From: Bradyrhizobium sp. CCBAU 051011 | Lineage (GTDB): Bacteria > Pseudomonadota > Alphaproteobacteria > Rhizobiales > Xanthobacteraceae | Assembly (NCBI RefSeq): GCF_009930815.1 | Contig: NZ_CP022222.1 | Span: forward strand, 6,986,501-7,050,500 | Direction: 5' to 3' | DNA length: 64,000 nucleotides | Shown here: in pieces, positions 59,970-64,000 of the stretch | Position numbering within the stretch: position 1 is the stretch's first letter | Layout of the letters: every line of letters starts with the position of its first letter | The notes under the pieces: model-generated | Seen by the model: the letters and a program-made list of their open reading frames with translations, nothing else | What the model was told of the DNA's origin: nothing | Databases searched by the model: none | Made by a program: the position numbers and the translations under genes

Positions 59970-61554
59970 GCGCCAGCAGCAAATAGATCGCGCAGGTCCA
60001 CATCGCCTGCCAGTTCTGGCTGCCCTCGTTGAAGCCCATGAACAGCGCGGCCGCCACCAGCAGACCGGCGAACGCGGATTCGGCGATCGGGCGCATGCCC
60101 TCCTTCGGCCGGTTCAGCAGCATCAGCGCCGCGAACGGCACCACCGCCATGGTCAGCGAGGCGAACGGAAAATCGCGGTAGCGCGGATCGAACGCAAAGC
60201 CGAGCGCGGTCCCCGCCGCGATCAGCGTGGTGACACCGAGCACGAAACCCAACAGCGCCGTCAGCACTGACTTGGTCCTGATGTCGCGCGGCCCGAGCAG
60301 TTCGAGGAAGGTCGGCAGCGGCCGGCCCGACATCGCGGCGTTCGCGCACAGCATCGGCGAGGCGATGGCGGCCGCCAGCAGCGCGCCCCATTGCAGCCAG
60401 CCGCCGGCCCCGTAGCTCTCGTAATACATCTTGTCGGCAGCGATCCCGAGCAGCATGCCGGCGGTCGTTGCAGACGTTCCGACCACGACCCAGGCGGCCA
60501 GCCCAGGCTTCCACGGCCGCCGCCGCAGCGTCAGCCAGCCCGCCAGGAATACGAGGGCGCTGAGCGCCATCCCACAGCCCATCTGCAGTTTCCAGAATGG
60601 ATAATTGCTGATCGGCTCGCCGGGCGGATATTTCAGCGCCCGCTGCGCGTCGTTGATCATGCCCCAATAACCGCCGACGGTGCCTTCGAGCTGGCGCTTC
60701 CAGGGCTGGTCATAGGCCTCGATCAGGTTGACCCGAAACTTTTCGCGCTTGGCGAGATCGAGGATTTCGGACACCACGCGCGCCTGGTTGGTGCGCGAGG
60801 GCAGCGCGCCTTCGCGCATCCGCCCCGCGCTCGGCCAGCCGGTCTCGCCGATCAGGATTTCCTTGGCCGGAAACGCAACGGCCATCCGCTTGCGGATATC
60901 GTCGACATGACTGGCGGCAAACTTCGCGCGTACCGGGATGTCTTCCCAGTACGGCAAGATATGGATCGTGACGAAGTCGACCGCGTCATAGATTTCGCGG
61001 TTGCGCAGCCAGAATTCCCAGACGTCGGCATAGGTCACGGGCACGGTGACCCGCGACTTGACCGAGCGGATATTGGCGGCGAGATCGGATGTCGTCATCT
61101 CGCCACGCAGCAGCACCTCGTTGCCGACCACCAGCGCGGTGATGGTGCCCGGATGTTCCTTGGTCAGTTCGATCGCGACCGCAATCTGGGCGAGGTTCTT
61201 GGTCCGGTTGCTCGAGAGCCAGATGCCCTGGATCACCTTCAATCCCACCTTGGCGGCCAGCGCCGGGACCTGATCGAGCCCGTTCTCGATCGAATAGGTC
61301 CGCACGCAATCGGTGATCTTGGCGAGTTGCGCCAGATCCTGCGCGATCTGTTCCGGAGGGATTTGCGTGGTTGGAATCAGCGGCGTCTGCGCGCCGCGGA
61401 ACGGCGCGTAGGAAACGCATTGCAGCTTTGCGTTGGGATCGATCGGCGCGCGCGCAAGCGTAATCGGCGTGGCGAGCCACCACCACAGGGCCGCGATCAT
61501 AGCGAGCGATGAAAGGAGAAGCGCCAGCGGCGTACGAAGAGAAATCGGTTCCAT
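59929..61554 (-). CDS. ndvC: NdvC, beta-(1,6)-glucan synthesis protein (GH17 plus membrane domain)
   Basis: This 541-residue protein has an N-terminal membrane anchor, a periplasmic GH17-type barrel (residues about 45-310) and six or more C-terminal membrane helices. GH17 catalytic glutamates are present: Glu146 in VVGNEVLLRGE and Glu237 in LIGETGWPSAG. In Bradyrhizobium, NdvC is required for the beta-1,6 linkages of the cyclic periplasmic glucan; the size of about 60 kDa fits. It is divergent from the ndvD-like gene and ndvB. The GGAGG at the start directly abuts the ATG, which is unusually close. Confidence 0.85.
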   Translation of the reverse strand: MEPISLRTPLALLLSSLAMIAALWWWLATPITLARAPIDPNAKLQCVSYAPFRGAQTPLIPTTQIPPEQIAQDLAQLAKITDCVRTYSIENGLDQVPALAAKVGLKVIQGIWLSSNRTKNLAQIAVAIELTKEHPGTITALVVGNEVLLRGEMTTSDLAANIRSVKSRVTVPVTYADVWEFWLRNREIYDAVDFVTIHILPYWEDIPVRAKFAASHVDDIRKRMAVAFPAKEILIGETGWPSAGRMREGALPSRTNQARVVSEILDLAKREKFRVNLIEAYDQPWKRQLEGTVGGYWGMINDAQRALKYPPGEPISNYPFWKLQMGCGMALSALVFLAGWLTLRRRPWKPGLAAWVVVGTSATTAGMLLGIAADKMYYESYGAGGWLQWGALLAAAIASPMLCANAAMSGRPLPTFLELLGPRDIRTKSVLTALLGFVLGVTTLIAAGTALGFAFDPRYRDFPFASLTMAVVPFAALMLLNRPKEGMRPIAESAFAGLLVAAALFMGFNEGSQNWQAMWTCAIYLLLALTLWRARAVQIPK

Positions 61555-61804
61555 CCTCCGGGCGGGGACCGTCGATTACCCGTTCATCGGCGTTCTGCCA
61601 AGATGCTGGACAGCCTATTCCGTCTCGTCCCCTGCGGCAGTTTTACCACCGATACGATAAAGTTGTGACTTTGCTGGACAAAATCGCAAATACCCGTCAT
61701 TTGAATCGCCTGATGTCTCCGCCGCATTGGGGACGAATTTGGGCGGCAACAAGCCAGACCAACACACCAGCCGCCCGCGCGGCGGGAAACTAATCGGGGA
61801 ATGT

Positions 61805-62383
61805 ATGCGTCGACGGGTGCTTGATCCAAAAGTTGCGGTTTTGAGACGCTTTGCTGCTGCCGGCCTGGTCCTCCTGATCGGATCGGCTGGCGCGTTGGCC
61901 CAGAGCGGCTCCCCGGCCCCGCAGGATCAAGGCAAACCGCAGGCCGCCAACCCCGATCCCGGCAAGGATAACCAGCGCAAGGCGGACGAATTCGTCGAGG
62001 CGTCGCAGGCCATCAACGGGCCGGCCGGCAACCCCGAATGTGTCTGGCTTGGCCGGCGCGTGGTCAGCCTGATGTGGCGCGACGACCTCGATACCGCGTT
62101 CCGCCATCTTGACCTGTACGACCGCTTCGGCTGCCCCGGCGGGCATGTCCAGGCCGCCTTCCGCTGCCTGACCCGGTTCGGCGGGCAGATCGACCCCAAG
62201 GTCGCGGAAACGCTCTCCAGCCGCATTCACGCCTGCTGGATCAACCCGGGCGCCCAGCCTCAGACCGCCGCTGCCCAAGGCCCGGCACCGGCAGCCCCTG
62301 CGACCGCCGGCAACGCGCCGCCTGCGCCCGCCGCTTCGCCCTCGCCGGCTCCCAGCCCCGCACCTGCCCCGCCGGCGAAATAA
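61805..62383 (+). CDS. ndvD: Probable cyclic glucan biosynthesis protein (NdvD-like)
   Basis: This 192-residue exported protein has a hydrophobic N-terminal segment (FAAAGLVLLIGSAGALAQSG), a compact core with NPECVWLGRRVVSLMWRDDL, DTAFRHLDLYDRFGCPGGHV and QAAFRCLTRFGGQIDPKVAE (four cysteines), and a Pro/Ala-rich C-terminal tail. It has no enzyme motif. Its place between ndvC and ndvB, on the ndvB strand, fits the third gene (ndvD) described for Bradyrhizobium glucan synthesis. The name rests on that context, since I cannot align it from memory. GGGGA precedes the ATG by about 8 bases. Confidence 0.6.
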   Translation: MRRRVLDPKVAVLRRFAAAGLVLLIGSAGALAQSGSPAPQDQGKPQAANPDPGKDNQRKADEFVEASQAINGPAGNPECVWLGRRVVSLMWRDDLDTAFRHLDLYDRFGCPGGHVQAAFRCLTRFGGQIDPKVAETLSSRIHACWINPGAQPQTAAAQGPAPAAPATAGNAPPAPAASPSPAPSPAPAPPAK

Positions 62384-62584
62384 CCGTCGGGCATTCAGGA
62401 TCCGTTCAGCGGAACGATCCTATTTATCCGGTGTTTCGATTGGTCACGCCCTTAAAAAGTCATGGGCGTCATACCAGTTGTGAATTCGCGCGGCAGGATT
62501 ATCCTAATGATGCCGCTATGTCGGTCGAGCCTAGGGGACAGGTTCGCTTTCCTTAAATCTCAGCCCCGTATGGTTTAGCCGCCG

Positions 62585-64000
62585 ATGCGTGCTGTCGTCG
62601 CCGTTCTGCTGTTTGTCACCGCAGCTCACGCCGGGGTGTGGGGCCTGTTCCAGCAAAAGCTGCCGGCCCCCGACTTCCGCGGCATCCTGCCAAGCGTTTC
62701 CTATGCGCCATTCGAGGGCAGCGCGCATCCCGACGTCGACAATCTGCCGCAGGTCGAGAAGATTCGCGCCGACCTGAAAAAACTCTCGACGATGACGCGC
62801 GCGATCCGTCTCTATTCGTCGACCGGTGGCGTCGAGCTGGTTCCGCCGATCGCCGCCGAGTTCGGCCTGAAGGTCACGCTCGGCGCCTGGGTCGACAAGA
62901 ACACCGACCGCAACGAGCGCGAGATCGACGCCGCCATTAACCTGGCCAAGCGCAACAGCAATGTCATTGGCATCGTCGTCGGCAACGAAACCGTGTTTCG
63001 CGGCGAGCAGAAGGTCGAGGATCTGATCGCCCTGATCAAGCGGGTGAAGAAGTCGGTCAACGTTCCCGTCACGACAGGCGAAATCTGGAACATCTGGCGC
63101 GACAATCCGGAGCTCGGCTCCTCCGTCGATTTCGTCGCGGCCCACGTCCTGCCCTATTGGGAAAACTTCACCGACAAGCAGGCGGTCGATCAGGCGGTTT
63201 ACCTCTATGGGCTGCTGCGCGAAAAATTCCCGGGCAAGCGCATCGTCATCGCCGAATTCGGCTGGCCCAGTGCCGGCTACAATTTGCGGAACGCCGAGCC
63301 GGGCCCGTTCGAGCAGGCCTCCGTGCTGCGCAACTTCGTCACCCGTGCCGAAGCCATGGGTATGGAATACAACATCGTCGAGGCGATCGATCAGCCCTGG
63401 AAGTTCTTCGAAGGCGGCGTCGGCCCCTATTGGGGCATTCTCGACGCCAACCGCGAACCGAAATTCGCCTGGACCGGGCCGATCGTAAACGAGAACTACT
63501 GGAAGCTCGCCACGATCGCGCTGCTCGTTGGCATCCTGATGTCGCTGCCGATCCTGCGGCTGGAACGGCCGACCATCATGCAGGCGCTGATGCTTTCGGT
63601 GGCCGCCAATGGCGTCGGCGCCTGGGTTTCGACGGTCTTTGCCTACTGGGCCGGACATTACTTCGTGCTCGGCTCGGCCTTTGCGCTGACGCTCGGCCTC
63701 ATCCTGCTGGTGCCGCTGATCCTGATCGCGATGGCGCGGATCGACGAGATCGCAGCTGTTGCCTTCGGCCACGGCCCGCGCCGGCTGATCACCAAGAGCG
63801 CGCCGCTGGCGCCCGCCACCATCGGCGAGAACGTCGCCTTCCCGAAGGTGTCGATCCATATCCCGGCGTATTTCGAGCCGGTCGAGATGCTGAAGCAGAC
63901 GCTGGATGCGGTATCGCGGCTCGACTACCCGAATTTCGAATGCGTCTGCATCATCAACAACACGCCCGACCCCGAATTCTGGCAGCCGATCCAGGACCAC
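62585..64000 (+). CDS. ndvB: NdvB, beta-(1,3)-glucan synthase, GH17-GT2 fusion (partial, 3' end missing)
   Basis: The frame is open for 472 codons to the window edge. The N-terminal signal or anchor (AVVAVLLFVTAAHAGVWGLF) leads into a GH17 domain (residues about 35-310) with Glu135 in VVGNETVFRGEQ and Glu224 in VIAEFGWPSAGY. Three or so membrane helices follow (LATIALLVGILMSLPILRL, HYFVLGSAFALTLGLILLVP). Then comes the start of a family 2 glycosyltransferase, FPKVSIHIPAYFEPVEMLKQ with LDYPNFECVCIINNTPDPEF. This is the architecture of Bradyrhizobium NdvB: GT2 makes the beta-1,3 chain inside the membrane and GH17 transglycosylates or cyclises it in the periplasm. The rest lies beyond the window. 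Confidence 0.92.
   Translation, partial: MRAVVAVLLFVTAAHAGVWGLFQQKLPAPDFRGILPSVSYAPFEGSAHPDVDNLPQVEKIRADLKKLSTMTRAIRLYSSTGGVELVPPIAAEFGLKVTLGAWVDKNTDRNEREIDAAINLAKRNSNVIGIVVGNETVFRGEQKVEDLIALIKRVKKSVNVPVTTGEIWNIWRDNPELGSSVDFVAAHVLPYWENFTDKQAVDQAVYLYGLLREKFPGKRIVIAEFGWPSAGYNLRNAEPGPFEQASVLRNFVTRAEAMGMEYNIVEAIDQPWKFFEGGVGPYWGILDANREPKFAWTGPIVNENYWKLATIALLVGILMSLPILRLERPTIMQALMLSVAANGVGAWVSTVFAYWAGHYFVLGSAFALTLGLILLVPLILIAMARIDEIAAVAFGHGPRRLITKSAPLAPATIGENVAFPKVSIHIPAYFEPVEMLKQTLDAVSRLDYPNFECVCIINNTPDPEFWQPIQDH

Noticed and set aside
62531..64000. A long open frame on the minus strand through the end of the window
   Set aside because: It is the antisense of ndvB. The plus strand in the coding frame gives clear GH17 and GT2 motifs, while the minus-strand translation is low-complexity and matches no family.

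Overview
The window is chromosomal DNA of a high-GC alphaproteobacterium, almost certainly a Bradyrhizobium or close relative. The evidence is the gene set: phosphatidylcholine synthase, a NasS-NasT nitrate sensor pair, an IalB-type secreted protein, the ndvC/ndvD/ndvB locus for cyclic beta-(1,3)(1,6)-glucan typical of Bradyrhizobium, and several families of intergenic palindromes that I associate with Bradyrhizobium genomes. No rRNA, tRNA, CRISPR array, integrase or intact insertion sequence was seen.

Layout. 0-7 kb: a DUF1993 protein, a PheC-like periplasmic protein that lacks the catalytic glutamate, secreted proteins, a cupin/RraA pair, and the 5-oxoprolinase operon pxpB-pxpC-pxpA. 7-17.6 kb: nasS-nasT, rimO, an ArgD-like aminotransferase, a quinone oxidoreductase, pcs-terC (coupled), a UbiH-like hydroxylase, an AEC carrier and hspQ. 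17.6-23.5 kb: an IalB protein, a YejA-like oligopeptide-binding protein, and two adjacent degenerate proteins (an acyl-CoA-synthetase-like protein without its ATP motifs and a receiver/GGDEF-like protein without its active site). 23.6-36.7 kb: a DNA repair and cell-wall block, mfd-sdhE, recG, a DUF502 membrane protein and glmS. This block is interrupted between sdhE and recG by an rtcB-prfH RNA-ligase/release-factor pair followed by two orphan genes.

36.7-56.5 kb is an accessory island lying between glmS and glmU. Both are on the minus strand and would otherwise be neighbours. It holds Bradyrhizobium-type dispersed repeats, five copies of a 'TTACGGTGACAGTGCAC' palindromic element found nowhere else in the window, small secreted orphan proteins, decayed fragments of a GMC oxidoreductase, of glmU and of a short-chain dehydrogenase, and a large secreted haem peroxidase with RTX repeats (MopA-like). 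It also holds a small repeat peptide next to a permuted papain-fold protein, a TetR regulator with an EamA exporter and matching operators, a roughly 20-unit TPR protein, a Tat-exported dioxygenase-like protein with a haem-binding membrane partner, a HigBA toxin-antitoxin with paired operators, and an HxlR/DoxX/NAD(P)-binding cluster.

56.5-64 kb returns to core genes: glmU, a proline/alanine-rich membrane protein, and the glucan locus ndvC (minus), ndvD-like and ndvB (plus, cut by the window end). GlmU and GlmS together make UDP-GlcNAc precursors. NdvB/C/D make the periplasmic cyclic glucan used in osmoadaptation and symbiosis. RtcB-PrfH, Mfd and RecG form a cluster of RNA and DNA damage responses. 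The strongest items for follow-up are the island at the glmU-glmS junction with its glmU relic, the rtcB-prfH module, the RTX haem peroxidase and the two proteins with missing catalytic motifs at 20.6-23.5 kb.
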